Source of the DNA: Desulfatitalea tepidiphila
GTDB lineage: Bacteria > Desulfobacterota > Desulfobacteria > Desulfobacterales > Desulfosarcinaceae
Reading direction: 5' to 3'
Assembly (NCBI RefSeq): GCF_001293685.1
Contig: NZ_BCAG01000003.1
Location: 2,272,501-2,336,500 of the forward strand
Length of the DNA stretch: 64,000 nucleotides
Shown here: positions 45,534 through 54,800 of the stretch, one piece after another
How the letters are laid out: each line of letters starts with the position of its first letter
Position numbering within the stretch: the stretch's first letter is position 1
The notes under the pieces: model-generated
Databases searched by the model: none
What the model was told of the DNA's origin: nothing
What the model saw: the letters and a program-made list of their open reading frames with translations, nothing else
Program-made: the position numbers and the translations under genes

Positions 45534-47975
45534 TCAGGATGACTTCTTGACCGCTTTACGGCGTTTGCTCGCCACACCAAAGGTGACGGCTTTTCCGATG
45601 GGTGCCTGCAATGCGATGTCCAACACCTCGTCCATGTTCTGAACCGTGACGAACTTGAGTTTACGTTTGATGGCGGCGGGGATTTCCACCAGCTCCCGAT
45701 TGTTTTTGGCCGGTATGATCACGGTTTTGATACCCGCCCGCAGGGCACCCAGGGACTTTTCTTTCAGGCCGCCGATGGGCAGCACCCGGCCTCGCAGTGT
45801 AATTTCACCGGTCATGGCCACATCCTTGTCAACCGGCCGTTGGGTAACGGCGGAGATCAGTGCAGTGGCCATGGCGATGCCGGCGGAAGGACCGTCCTTG
45901 GGAATGGCGCCGGCCGGCACATGCAGATGAATGTCGAGATTTTCGAAGGTGTTGGCTTTCACCCCGACCTTGTCGAGATAGGAGCGGGCATAACTCAGGG
46001 CGGCGCGTGCCGATTCCTGCATGACTTCGCCGATCTGCCCGGTGATGATCAGCTCACCCTTGCCCCGCATCAGGCTCGCCTCCACGTAGAGGACTTCCCC
46101 GCCGGCCTGGGTCCAGGCCAGGCCCGTTGAAAGGCCGACCTGGCTGGCCTCCTGGTCGAGTTCAGGATAAAATTTGGGCACCCCGAGATATTTTTCCAGA
46201 TTCCCGCGAGTGATATTAAAAGGCCCTTTTTCACCTTCGGCGATGCGCCGGGCCACTTTTCGGCAGACCGTGGCAATCTCACGCTCCAGGTTCCGGAGCC
46301 CCGCTTCTGAGGTGTACTCGTTGATCATTGCGGTCATGGCCTGGGGGCTGATGGTGAGCTGATTATTCCGTTTGAAGCCGTTTTCCTTGAGCTGACGCGG
46401 CAGAAGATACTTTTCGGCAATCGACCTTTTCTCGTCCTCGGTGTATCCGGAGAGGTTGATTACCTCCATCCGATCCAAAAGGGCCGAAGGTATCGTGTCG
46501 GTGACATTGGCCGTGAGGACGAACATGACCTGGGACAGATCGAACGGCAGATTCAGGTAGTGGTCCGAAAATTCCACATTCTGCTCGGGATCCAGCGCCT
46601 CGAGCAATGCAGAAGAGGGATCTCCACGGAAATCGGCCCCTAACTTGTCGATTTCGTCCATCATGAACACCGGATTGCTCGATCCGGCGGTCTTCAGGCC
46701 CTGCAGGATGCGTCCGGGCATAGCCCCGATATAGGTGCGTCGATGGCCTCGTATTTCGGCTTCGTCGCGTATTCCCCCCAGAGAAATCCGAACGAACTTG
46801 CGTTGCATGGCCCGGGCAATGGCTTTGCCCAAAGAGGTCTTGCCCACACCCGGAGGGCCAACGAAGCAGAGAATGGATCCTTTAATCTTTGGATTGAGTT
46901 TTCGGACGCTTAAATATTCCAGAATACGGTCCTTGATCTTATCCAGGCCGAAATGGTCCCGATCGAGAATCTCTTTGGCTTTTTTGATATCGATCACGTC
47001 CTTGGTGGCCTTTTGCCAGGGCAAGTCCGTCAACCAATCCAAATAGGTCCGGACCACCGATGATTCGGCGGCATCCGGGTGCATCTGTTCCAGGCGGCGC
47101 AATTGTTTACGCGCCTCCTCGAGGGCCTCCTTGGGCATGCGCGCTCGCTTGATGCGCCTTTGGTACTCCTCGATCTCCTGGCCCTTTTCATCCAGTTCAC
47201 CCAGCTCTTTATGGATGGCACGCATCTGTTCGCGCAGGAAATAGTCCCGTTGACTCTTGGAAATCTCATCTTTGACATCCGATTGGATCTTGGCCTGCAT
47301 GGCCGACAACTCGACTTCCCGTGAAAGCAATTCGTGAACTTTGTGCAAACGATCCACCGGATTGACCAGTTCGATGATCTGCTGGGCCTCTTCGATTTTC
47401 AACCGAAGATTGGAGGCGACCAGATCGGCCAGCTTACCGGGTTCATCGATACTTTCGAGAATGCTGGTCACATCCCCGGAAAACTCACCGCGCAGAGCCA
47501 GAATCTTTTCGGAATTCTCCCGGATGTTGCGCATGAGCGCTTCGATCTCCAGATCGGCTTCCACATTTTCCGGCTCTTCCAGTATCTCAACCGATACCCG
47601 GAAATACGTTCTTTTTTGAAGGTACCTCAGGATCCGCGCCTTGGCGAAACCCTGCACCAATGCCTTGACGCGTCCATCCGGCAGCTTGAGGATCCGCAGA
47701 ATCCGGCTGATGGTACCCACCCGATAAATATCTCCCTCCTTTGGATTCTCGATTGCCGGGTCCTTTTGGGTGGCCACGAACAAGAAACGGTCTTTTGAAA
47801 CAGCCGCTTCAACGGCGCGCACGGATTTTTCGCGACCGACGAAAAGGGGTAACAGCATATCGGTAAAAATCACCACATCGCGCACCGGCAGCAGCGGCAG
47901 CGTGGTTGGCATCTGGAGGTCTCCGGCGTCCTCTTCTATAACACTTATTAAATCATCCTTGTCCGTCTCAGCCAT
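45534..47975 (-). CDS. lon: ATP-dependent protease Lon
   Basis: Cytoplasmic AAA+ protease degrading misfolded and regulatory proteins. The 813 aa contain the N-terminal substrate domain ([18 protein letters not shown]), the P-loop [14 protein letters not shown], and the protease domain with the catalytic Ser in [14 protein letters not shown] and Lys in [13 protein letters not shown]. Full length. Preceded by a sigma70-like promoter and a leader with two hairpins. Confidence 0.97.
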   Translation of the reverse strand: MAETDKDDLISVIEEDAGDLQMPTTLPLLPVRDVVIFTDMLLPLFVGREKSVRAVEAAVSKDRFLFVATQKDPAIENPKEGDIYRVGTISRILRILKLPDGRVKALVQGFAKARILRYLQKRTYFRVSVEILEEPENVEADLEIEALMRNIRENSEKILALRGEFSGDVTSILESIDEPGKLADLVASNLRLKIEEAQQIIELVNPVDRLHKVHELLSREVELSAMQAKIQSDVKDEISKSQRDYFLREQMRAIHKELGELDEKGQEIEEYQRRIKRARMPKEALEEARKQLRRLEQMHPDAAESSVVRTYLDWLTDLPWQKATKDVIDIKKAKEILDRDHFGLDKIKDRILEYLSVRKLNPKIKGSILCFVGPPGVGKTSLGKAIARAMQRKFVRISLGGIRDEAEIRGHRRTYIGAMPGRILQGLKTAGSSNPVFMMDEIDKLGADFRGDPSSALLEALDPEQNVEFSDHYLNLPFDLSQVMFVLTANVTDTIPSALLDRMEVINLSGYTEDEKRSIAEKYLLPRQLKENGFKRNNQLTISPQAMTAMINEYTSEAGLRNLEREIATVCRKVARRIAEGEKGPFNITRGNLEKYLGVPKFYPELDQEASQVGLSTGLAWTQAGGEVLYVEASLMRGKGELIITGQIGEVMQESARAALSYARSYLDKVGVKANTFENLDIHLHVPAGAIPKDGPSAGIAMATALISAVTQRPVDKDVAMTGEITLRGRVLPIGGLKEKSLGALRAGIKTVIIPAKNNRELVEIPAAIKRKLKFVTVQNMDEVLDIALQAPIGKAVTFGVASKRRKAVKKSS

Positions 47976-48011
47976 CTAAGTTCCTATCTCCATCCACAAC
48001 TTTTTATCTTG

Positions 48012-48067
48012 GGCCATCCAACCCGATGGACCGGTTTTAGTAAAAATTCCGGCTGGATGCCGGAATT
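48012..48067 (-). promoter_or_regulatory. Two hairpins in the lon leader, one terminator-like
   Basis: On the transcript the first hairpin is AATTCCGGC/GCCGGAATT (48045-48067) followed directly by a U run, and the second is GGTCCATC/GGATGGCC (48012-48032). Both lie between the promoter and the lon start, so premature termination could control lon. The remainder of 48068-48383 contains only the promoter and an unassigned divergent region before the prepilin peptidase gene. Confidence 0.55.
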
Positions 48068-48106
48068 GTTACGCAACGCAATATTTTTAAATAAACTCAA
48101 TAACAT

Positions 48107-48134
48107 ATTATAAAGCAAAAGTCCATTTTGACAA
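48107..48134 (-). promoter_or_regulatory. Promoter of lon
   Basis: Minus-strand TTGTCA (48129-48134) and TATAAT (48107-48112) with a 16-bp spacer, giving a leader of about 125 nt. No heat-shock (sigma32) consensus is obvious. Confidence 0.6.
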
Positions 48135-48383
48135 TATCTATCTTGATGAACTCGTAAAAAGTCGTTTTCGGAAGGCGTCGTCTATCTTGATTTTTTCACT
48201 AAAGGTCCGTATCAATACAGCCGATTTCGACACTATCGGCCACAGAGAACCCGCTTTGACTGCTCATTGCGCCCCGTCGATCAGAATCCACAAGATTCGG
48301 GGCGATGGCTCCGGACGTGATCCTGCGTGCTGAAATACGTTGCGGAAGTGTTCAGCGACTTCTCGCCGGCAATCGACGAAGGA

Positions 48384-49160
48384 ATGGGTGTGACCCCTCT
48401 GCTGCTCCATTTATACGCATTTGTCATAGGGCTCTGTATCGGCAGTTTCTTGAATGTCTGCATCTATCGGATTCCTGCCGAACTTTCCATCGTTCGTCCG
48501 GCATCGGCATGCCCGGGGTGCGGGATGCCTATCCGATGGTATGACAACATTCCTGTGATCAGTTATCTGTTGCTGCGCGGCCGGTGTCGGACATGCAACA
48601 ATTCGATTTCCCCGCGCTATCCCATGGTGGAACTGCTCTGTGGTCTGTTTGCTCTGGCCGTTACGTTGCGATTTGGCTGGCATCTGCAAAGTCTCATCTA
48701 CTTCCTCTTTATTGCCGCCTTGCTGGTCATAACTTTTATTGATATCGACCACCGTATCATACCGGATGTCATTTCCCTGCCCGGCATCCCGATCGGTTTT
48801 GCCGCCAGCTTTCTTTTGCCGCAGGTGACATGGCAGGCGTCGCTGCTGGGAATTATCATCGGCGGCGGTTGCCTCTATGCCGTCGCATGGGGTTATCGAC
48901 TGGTCACCGGCAAGGATGGCATGGGCGGGGGTGACATTAAACTATTGGCCATGATCGGGGCGTTTATCGGATGGCAAGGCGTGCTTTTTACCATTATGGC
49001 CTCTTCGTTCGCCGGAACGGTGGTGGGTTTGATCATGATGATACAACAGCGAAAAGGGATGAAACTCGCCGTACCTTTCGGTCCGTTCCTGGCGGTCGGT
49101 GCGATTTTATACCTTTTTTGGGGACCCCGGTTAATCCAATGGTACTTGGGGCTATTGTAG
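48384..49160 (+). CDS. pilD: Prepilin peptidase / N-methyltransferase
   Basis: Membrane aspartyl protease that cleaves and methylates type IV pilins and pseudopilins. About 258 aa with seven to eight hydrophobic segments, the N-terminal zinc-binding cysteines CPGC and CRTC, and the catalytic Asp pair in TFIDIDHRIIPD and GMGGGDIKLLAMIG. The start is uncertain: ATG at 48384 (AAGGA directly adjacent), GTG at 48390 (better spacing) or GTG at 48327. No pilin or secretion genes are in the window. Confidence 0.92.
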   Translation: MGVTPLLLHLYAFVIGLCIGSFLNVCIYRIPAELSIVRPASACPGCGMPIRWYDNIPVISYLLLRGRCRTCNNSISPRYPMVELLCGLFALAVTLRFGWHLQSLIYFLFIAALLVITFIDIDHRIIPDVISLPGIPIGFAASFLLPQVTWQASLLGIIIGGGCLYAVAWGYRLVTGKDGMGGGDIKLLAMIGAFIGWQGVLFTIMASSFAGTVVGLIMMIQQRKGMKLAVPFGPFLAVGAILYLFWGPRLIQWYLGLL

Positions 49161-49229
49161 CAACTGCCTGACCAAACCCCATCGACCAAACAGCTTCGAC
49201 CAAATACCTTCGATTAGATCGAGCGACAC

Positions 49230-49958
49230 ATGCGCATCGCCATTTTATCTGATATCCACGGCAACTACGACGCCCTGCAAAAGGTCCTCGCAGATGCGAC
49301 ACTTGCGCATGTCGACAGCCTGATTTGCCTTGGCGACTGCATCGGTTACGGACCGGAACCAGAAGCGGTCATCCAGGAGGTCCGTAGACTGGAAATCCCA
49401 TCCATTCTGGGCAATCATGAGATGGCGGCACTCGATCCATCGCACCTGGATTGGTTCAATCCTTTGGCACGACGCTCCCTGGAACAGACCATTCGCATGC
49501 TCAGCGAGGATTCACTGAATTATATTCGTCAGTTGCCCTTTTACCGGATTGTCTCGCAGGCGCGATTTGTCCATGGCTATCCGCCCGACTCGGCCCAAAC
49601 CTACATTTTCCAGAAATCTGCCCCCGAACTGAGAAAGACATTCGAAACCATGGCGGAGCGTCTCTGCTTCGTCGGACACACCCACACCCTTGAGATCATT
49701 CGCTACGATGGCCGCCAAGTCGACCGTACCCTTCTGGGCCAGGGAAAAACAAATATGGCGGACGACCTCAGCTACATCATAAATGTCGGCAGTGTCGGTC
49801 AGCCCCGGGATGGCACCCATCATGCCAAATACGTCATCTGGGATCTCTCCGAAAAAAGTATTGAAGTGCGATTCGTTGCGTACGATATCGCCAGCACCGT
49901 GGCCAAGATCAAGGCTGCTGGGCTTCCCGAGAGCCACGCCAATCGGTTGTGGAAATGA
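49230..49958 (+). CDS. Metallophosphoesterase (YfcE/calcineurin-like)
   Basis: Binuclear-metal phosphatase of 242 aa with all family motifs: SDIHGNYDAL, GDCIGYG, LGNHEM, VHGYP and GHTHT. Many relatives are phosphodiesterases or protein phosphatases. Its stop overlaps the start of a Ser/Thr protein kinase (ATGA), so the two are made together and this protein may be the matching phosphatase (inference). Confidence 0.88.
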   Translation: MRIAILSDIHGNYDALQKVLADATLAHVDSLICLGDCIGYGPEPEAVIQEVRRLEIPSILGNHEMAALDPSHLDWFNPLARRSLEQTIRMLSEDSLNYIRQLPFYRIVSQARFVHGYPPDSAQTYIFQKSAPELRKTFETMAERLCFVGHTHTLEIIRYDGRQVDRTLLGQGKTNMADDLSYIINVGSVGQPRDGTHHAKYVIWDLSEKSIEVRFVAYDIASTVAKIKAAGLPESHANRLWK

Positions 49959-51328
49959 AACGTATTGGAAGATACATTATCCGCGGACTGATCGGCCGTG
50001 GCGGCATGGCCAAAATTTTCAAGGTCGAACTTCCGGGCATCGGAAAAATCAGCGCCCTGAAATACTTCGATCCTGATCCCCTGACCGAGAAACTATTGGG
50101 CGAAAACAGACTCCGCGACCTTTTTGTTACCGAAGCCCGTACCATGGCCGGACTAAATCACCCGAATATCGTTGCCATCCAGGATTTCGATGAACATGAA
50201 GAGAAGCCTTTTTATGTCATGGAATTCTTCGCCAACAATCTGGGCACCATGATCGGCGAGTCGTATCGCACCGAAAAGCCTTCACGGCGCATTGCCGTCC
50301 ACAAAGCCCTGGAGTATACACGTCAGACGCTCAACGGCTTGGCCTGTATGCACGATGCCGGCATCTACCACCGGGACATCAAACCGTTCAACCTGCTCGT
50401 TACAGCCTGGGACACCATCCGAATTTGCGATTTCGGCTTGTCCAAATTACGAGGCGAAAGCTTTGACGGACCTGCCAACCTGAACGTGGGTTCTCCCTAC
50501 TATGCCGCCCCCGAGCAGGAAAAAAATCCTGATGCCGCGGATCAAAGGGCCGATCTATACGCCGTCGGCATGATGTTTTACCGCATGCTCACCGGGGTGC
50601 TGCCCCTGCATGCGCCGGGTCATAAAAGTTACCGCCCCCCCAGCAGGCTGAACAGCGACCTGGACAACCACTGGGACCATTTTATCGACCGGTCGATATC
50701 CGTAGACCCCGGTGACCGGTTCCCGGACAGCCCATCCATGCTGCAGGCATTGGATAAGCTGGCGCGCCATTGGCAAGATCAAATGGAAATAGCGTGCCGC
50801 CTGCCTTCCCCTGATCCGCCTCCGCCATCCGACGCGGTGGACAAGGTCCGATTACCCCTTCGGCACGCACCGCTCAAGGTTTACCCGCGCCAAGCAGGCC
50901 GGGTCTTCGGACTCGACCGTCTCTGGCGTCCCAAAACATACTTACGCCCCGATTATAATATGAAGCCTGACGGTCAAATCGTCGAAGATCGTTCGACGGG
51001 TCTGATCTGGCAGCGCTCGGGAAGCAAGACTTGTCTGGGATGGCAACAGGCCGCCGGCTACGTCGACCATTTGAACCGGGAAGCATTCGGCGGACGTCGC
51101 GATTGGCGGTTGCCGACGGTCGACGAACTGATCTCCCTTTTGCGTCCACCCCAAGAGACCCAACAACTGTGCATTGCTCCCCTGTTCGACACCCACCAAC
51201 GCTGGATCTGGAGTTCGGACCGGCGCTCCTTTATCGCCGCCTACTATGTGGATATCGAACTGGGTTTCGTCGGTTGGCAGGATTTCAGCGCCCCTTTCTA
51301 TGTCCGGGCGGTTTGCTCGGTCGAATAA
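49955..51328 (+). CDS. Hanks-type Ser/Thr protein kinase fused to a DUF1566 domain
   Basis: A 457-aa protein: kinase domain (about 5-275) with the Gly-rich loop GRGGMAKIF (14-22), Lys36 in SALKYF, catalytic HRDIKPFN (139-146), DFG (159-161) and AAPEQ, so it should be active; then a linker without a membrane helix and a C-terminal DUF1566 domain (about 335-457: STGLIWQRSGSK, WRLPTVDELISLL, WIWSSDRRSF). Such fusions are known in deltaproteobacteria; the DUF may bind a ligand or partner. The ATG overlaps the phosphoesterase stop. Confidence 0.88.
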   Translation: MKRIGRYIIRGLIGRGGMAKIFKVELPGIGKISALKYFDPDPLTEKLLGENRLRDLFVTEARTMAGLNHPNIVAIQDFDEHEEKPFYVMEFFANNLGTMIGESYRTEKPSRRIAVHKALEYTRQTLNGLACMHDAGIYHRDIKPFNLLVTAWDTIRICDFGLSKLRGESFDGPANLNVGSPYYAAPEQEKNPDAADQRADLYAVGMMFYRMLTGVLPLHAPGHKSYRPPSRLNSDLDNHWDHFIDRSISVDPGDRFPDSPSMLQALDKLARHWQDQMEIACRLPSPDPPPPSDAVDKVRLPLRHAPLKVYPRQAGRVFGLDRLWRPKTYLRPDYNMKPDGQIVEDRSTGLIWQRSGSKTCLGWQQAAGYVDHLNREAFGGRRDWRLPTVDELISLLRPPQETQQLCIAPLFDTHQRWIWSSDRRSFIAAYYVDIELGFVGWQDFSAPFYVRAVCSVE

Positions 51329-51360
51329 AGACAAGGCGCGATTCCAGGTATCGGTCGTTG

Positions 51361-51849
51361 TTACCAACCCAGCCAGAAAAATGGCCGTCGAAAAAAGACG
51401 TGCCCCCATAACCGTGTGAAGGCGATGCGGACCCTCCTAATGGGCCGATGCGCCGTTGACACCGGGGTGCAAAAAGTGATGATGCACTGTTCGGGTTTCT
51501 GATCGGCAGGAAAAAGGCATGGCCCCACGCCGTCGATCAGGAAAGGGCAATCCGCTGAATAAAGGCCCACACGCTCTGCGCATTCAATGAGGTCGGGGAA
51601 AAGGTCTCGATTCAAAGCGAGGATAAAAAGACAGTCCAGCCGACTGATGATGCTGTCGATGTGTATGTTTTTACAGCATTTCCCCTGGCACTGGGCACCG
51701 CAGTACGCAAACGCCGCCTCCAATGCCTGGTTCAGTTGACTCTGGGCCGCCTGAATATCGCGACAGCATCCGACGAGCGCGTGACGCTCGGATTCCGTCA
51801 ATTGTTCGAGAAAGTGATGTGCGGAGCGGATGTGGCGTGCAAGCCCCAT
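51361..51849 (-). CDS. Cys-rich protein of the YkgJ (Zn/Fe-S cluster) type
   Basis: A roughly 162-aa protein with clustered cysteines (AYCGAQCQGKCCKNIH, later CPFL, GPCLFPADQKPEQCIITFC), the pattern of YkgJ-type zinc/iron-cluster proteins. The function is unknown. The start is uncertain (ATG 51849 or a GTG at 51900). It ends 33 bp from the convergent kinase gene; the C-terminal tail is rich in aromatic and Arg residues. Confidence 0.65.
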   Translation of the reverse strand: MGLARHIRSAHHFLEQLTESERHALVGCCRDIQAAQSQLNQALEAAFAYCGAQCQGKCCKNIHIDSIISRLDCLFILALNRDLFPDLIECAERVGLYSADCPFLIDGVGPCLFPADQKPEQCIITFCTPVSTAHRPIRRVRIAFTRLWGHVFFRRPFFWLGW

Positions 51850-51980
51850 GATGAAGACATCCGTTACTGGGGGTTTACTCGATCCAGGGATGCCCGGCAC
51901 CCCCCATTTGATTCCATAGCCATCCGCTCCCGATCGCCGGATGCGGGATGGACTAATATTACACGGTCTGATGATCAGGC

Positions 51981-52283
51981 AGGAATTCTAAATGAATTCT
52001 ATTCATTGGATCTGGCGTGGGTGGAACAGGTGGCCGATGCCACACGCCAAGCGGTCAAGTGCCGCTAAGAATGCACGGCGGGCGGCCCAGAAACTCGCTG
52101 CGCTCAAACAGTCTGGGCCGCTTGTCCGCCGTTCGCATTCGAGCGGCACTAAGACCGCAGGCGTACGTGGCCCTGGCCACCTGCTCCACCCACGCCTGCC
52201 ATCTCCTTTGCAATGCGAATTTTATTATCAAACTCCTTTTGTAATGCATGCCCTTCAGGGTGAGTCACATTCGGTTGGAGCCG
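51981..52283 (+). mobile_element. Nested-palindrome repeat element, full copy 2
   Basis: Same element as 36121-36425 in opposite orientation: ends around GGAATTCTAAATGAAT and the complement of CGGCTCCAACCGAATG; outer arms GGCGTGGGTGGA/TCCACCCACGCC; inner arms AGTGCCGCT/AGCGGCACT; hairpin tip identical to copy 1. Flanked by a 13-bp direct repeat CTGATGATCAGGC (51968-51980 and 52284-52296); the right repeat contains the stop codon of the next gene. No coding capacity. Confidence 0.88.
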
Positions 52284-52290
52284 CTGATGA

Positions 52291-54621
52291 TCAGGCGATA
52301 CCGACAAAATCAAAATTCATCTTGGCCTGGAATTTTTCGATGCGTTTAAAGATCTCTTTGAGCATGGTCTGCTCGATGCGCGTCAGGCGCTTGGGGTTGA
52401 TGAAATTGTCCGGCGGCACCTTCTGGTCGATCACGGCCGTCACCTGACGCCCGAAGCGCAATTGCATCAGGAAGCTGTAAGCTTTTTGAAGCTCCTCGTA
52501 CTCCTCTTGGGTCAACACCTCCTGCCGATGGAGCTGCTGTAAACGTTCCAGGGTGCTGGTGGCCTCGATGCCGTGCTTGAGTGCATAGATCCGGGCAAAA
52601 TCCACGACGGGCATCATGGCGCTCTTGATGTCGAAGGCATTGCGATGTTCGCCCTTGGACTCGACCACAAATCCGCCGAAAAAGCCCAGGGGGGGTTTGA
52701 AGTGCAGGGCGTTTTCGGTCATGTATCGCAAGAATCCGGACCATCGCCCGATGGCGTCATGCAAGTGCCGGCGGAGCTCATCGATGAGCTGCCGGTCACC
52801 ATAGCCATAACTGAAGTCGAAAAAAATACTGGCCTGAAGCAGGTCTTCGGCCTGTGCGGCGTGAATCCATTTTAAAAAATAGGCCTTCCATTGGGCCAGC
52901 GGCTGGCACCATTGGGGATTCTGAGCCATGACATCCCCCTTGCAAAGCGAATAGCCCGCGCTGTCCAGCATCTGGCAGACCTTTTTGCCCAACGTCAAAA
53001 AGTAGGGCCGCACTTCGGCGATGCGTTCGTCATCGCCATCCTCGAAGACGATGGCGTTGTCCTGATCGGTCTTCAGCGTCTGTTCGCCCCGTCCCTCACT
53101 GCCCATGACCATGAAGGCGAATGCACAAGGCGGCGGCCCCATCTCCTGCAGCACGAACCCCAGAATCTTTTTCAGAATCGTATCGGAAACCGTGGAAATC
53201 AATCGGTTCACATGGCGAGCTTCGGCGCCGCTGCTGATCAGGTTCTTGACCAGATCGGGCAATCGCCGCTGCTGCTTGATAATCTCCTCCAAATTCTCGG
53301 CCCTGGAGATATTGCGCAGCAAAAAGAGCGGAGACTGCCCCTGGGACAACACCAGCTCGCGATGGGACAGGATTCCGACCAGGCGAGATTCCGCGTTGGT
53401 GACCGCCAGGTGTTTGATGTCGGACTGCATCATGCTCATCAGGGCTTCGAACACCATGGCCTGGTCGGAGATCGTGCGCAAGGGGGTGGACATGACTTCA
53501 ACTGCTTTGCGCTGGATATCGTAACCGCTGGCGATCACCTTGAAGGCAAGGTCGCTGTCCGTGATAATGCCGGCCGCATGACGCTTGGATTCCGGGATGA
53601 TGATATAGGTGCTCTTTTCCAAACGCATGCGCTGGGCCGCTTCCTTGATCGTCATATCCGGTGTTCCGAAGACCGGCGCGGCATTGTATAGTTGGCCGAC
53701 AGCCTGTTGAAACAGTTGCAGGTCCTCATCCGGTGGCGCCGTAGAACGGGCGATGATAGCTGAATATGATTTGTCCAGCATGCGTTTACCGAAGGTATCG
53801 GTGAAAAACTCGCTGAACTCCGGAAACTCGGCACACAGCTTCATAAAAATGGATTTGGGCAACAGATAGAAATAGCTGTCTTCGATCACCTCCAGCGTCC
53901 GCACGGACATGCCGTCATTGACCAGCATGGAGATGCCGCCATAGATATCGCCTTCCGAAAGGATTTCATGGATCGTCTTTTTGCCGTCGCGCTCGTAGTA
54001 CCTTTCCGCACTTCCCCGCTGCAGGATGTAAAGATATCCCAAACGGGTCGTCCCCTGACTGAAAAGAACCGTCCCTTTGGCCTGAAAGACCAACGACAAA
54101 TGAGGCACGACCCGATCCAACTCCTCGTCCGGCAAAAACGAAAAAGGAGCGACCTCGGACAGAAAATATTTGGCCTGCCCCGATGCGATCAGGGCATCCA
54201 GGGAGGGATCGAAAATGTGCTTGCTGAAATTTTCGACGAAATAGTCGTAAAAAGGCTTATATCGCGCGGATAAATCGAGGAATATCTCTTTGGGAATCAG
54301 GTAGGATTCTGTGTCCTGATCTACGCGTACGGTTCGCAAAGAGACCCCGCCGTTCATCAGCAGGGTAATGCCCCCGAATACCTCACCACTTTTGATATAA
54401 CCGACCAGTTGGGTATCGCCGGCCTGCTCCTTGTGAAGCGAAATTTGGCCCTGTTTGATCAAATAGATGTGCTGGATCGGCGTCTTGCCTTGTTCGGCAA
54501 GCAACATACCGGCACTGAGCGTTTTGGGAATGGCATTTTCTGCAAGGCGATCTTGTTCGGCAGGCGGCAGCATGCCGAAGTGGGGCAACGTTTGCACGTA
54601 TTCTTTTATCTCTTGATGCAC
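52291..54621 (-). CDS. Two cNMP-binding domains, CBS pair and DUF294 nucleotidyltransferase
   Basis: A 776-aa signalling protein: cyclic-nucleotide-binding-like domain 1 (about 15-120), domain 2 (about 155-280), a CBS pair (about 325-450), then a DUF294 nucleotidyltransferase-like domain with GSEGRGEQTLKTDQDNAI (two Asp for metal) and the DUF294 C-terminal helical region. Proteins with this layout are ligand-sensing relatives of GlnD-type transferases; the target is unknown. The start is GTG with GGAGGT five bases upstream; an upstream TTG is less likely. Its stop is within the direct repeat of the adjoining element. Confidence 0.85.
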   Translation of the reverse strand: MHQEIKEYVQTLPHFGMLPPAEQDRLAENAIPKTLSAGMLLAEQGKTPIQHIYLIKQGQISLHKEQAGDTQLVGYIKSGEVFGGITLLMNGGVSLRTVRVDQDTESYLIPKEIFLDLSARYKPFYDYFVENFSKHIFDPSLDALIASGQAKYFLSEVAPFSFLPDEELDRVVPHLSLVFQAKGTVLFSQGTTRLGYLYILQRGSAERYYERDGKKTIHEILSEGDIYGGISMLVNDGMSVRTLEVIEDSYFYLLPKSIFMKLCAEFPEFSEFFTDTFGKRMLDKSYSAIIARSTAPPDEDLQLFQQAVGQLYNAAPVFGTPDMTIKEAAQRMRLEKSTYIIIPESKRHAAGIITDSDLAFKVIASGYDIQRKAVEVMSTPLRTISDQAMVFEALMSMMQSDIKHLAVTNAESRLVGILSHRELVLSQGQSPLFLLRNISRAENLEEIIKQQRRLPDLVKNLISSGAEARHVNRLISTVSDTILKKILGFVLQEMGPPPCAFAFMVMGSEGRGEQTLKTDQDNAIVFEDGDDERIAEVRPYFLTLGKKVCQMLDSAGYSLCKGDVMAQNPQWCQPLAQWKAYFLKWIHAAQAEDLLQASIFFDFSYGYGDRQLIDELRRHLHDAIGRWSGFLRYMTENALHFKPPLGFFGGFVVESKGEHRNAFDIKSAMMPVVDFARIYALKHGIEATSTLERLQQLHRQEVLTQEEYEELQKAYSFLMQLRFGRQVTAVIDQKVPPDNFINPKRLTRIEQTMLKEIFKRIEKFQAKMNFDFVGIA

Positions 54622-54800
54622 CGCCGACCTCCAGTCGAAGGATAAGCGCTTCAAGCAGACACCACCCTAACATACCCTCTGAATTTTGACCACCATGATA
54701 CGTTTCATGCACCCCACACGGGCCGGCCAGGCGGTCTGCGCCACACGCAGCATCTGGAAATATCTGCGTGTCGTGATCCTGAAAAGCGGGTCGATGCGCA

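Noticed and set aside
48012-48134. Heat-shock (sigma32) promoter before lon
   Set aside because: No convincing sigma32 -35/-10 pair could be found; a sigma70-like pair fits the sequence better.
52055-52249. Short frames on both strands over the full repeat copy at 52 kb
   Set aside because: They are by-products of the GC-rich palindrome; similar peptides arise from the other copy because the DNA is repeated.
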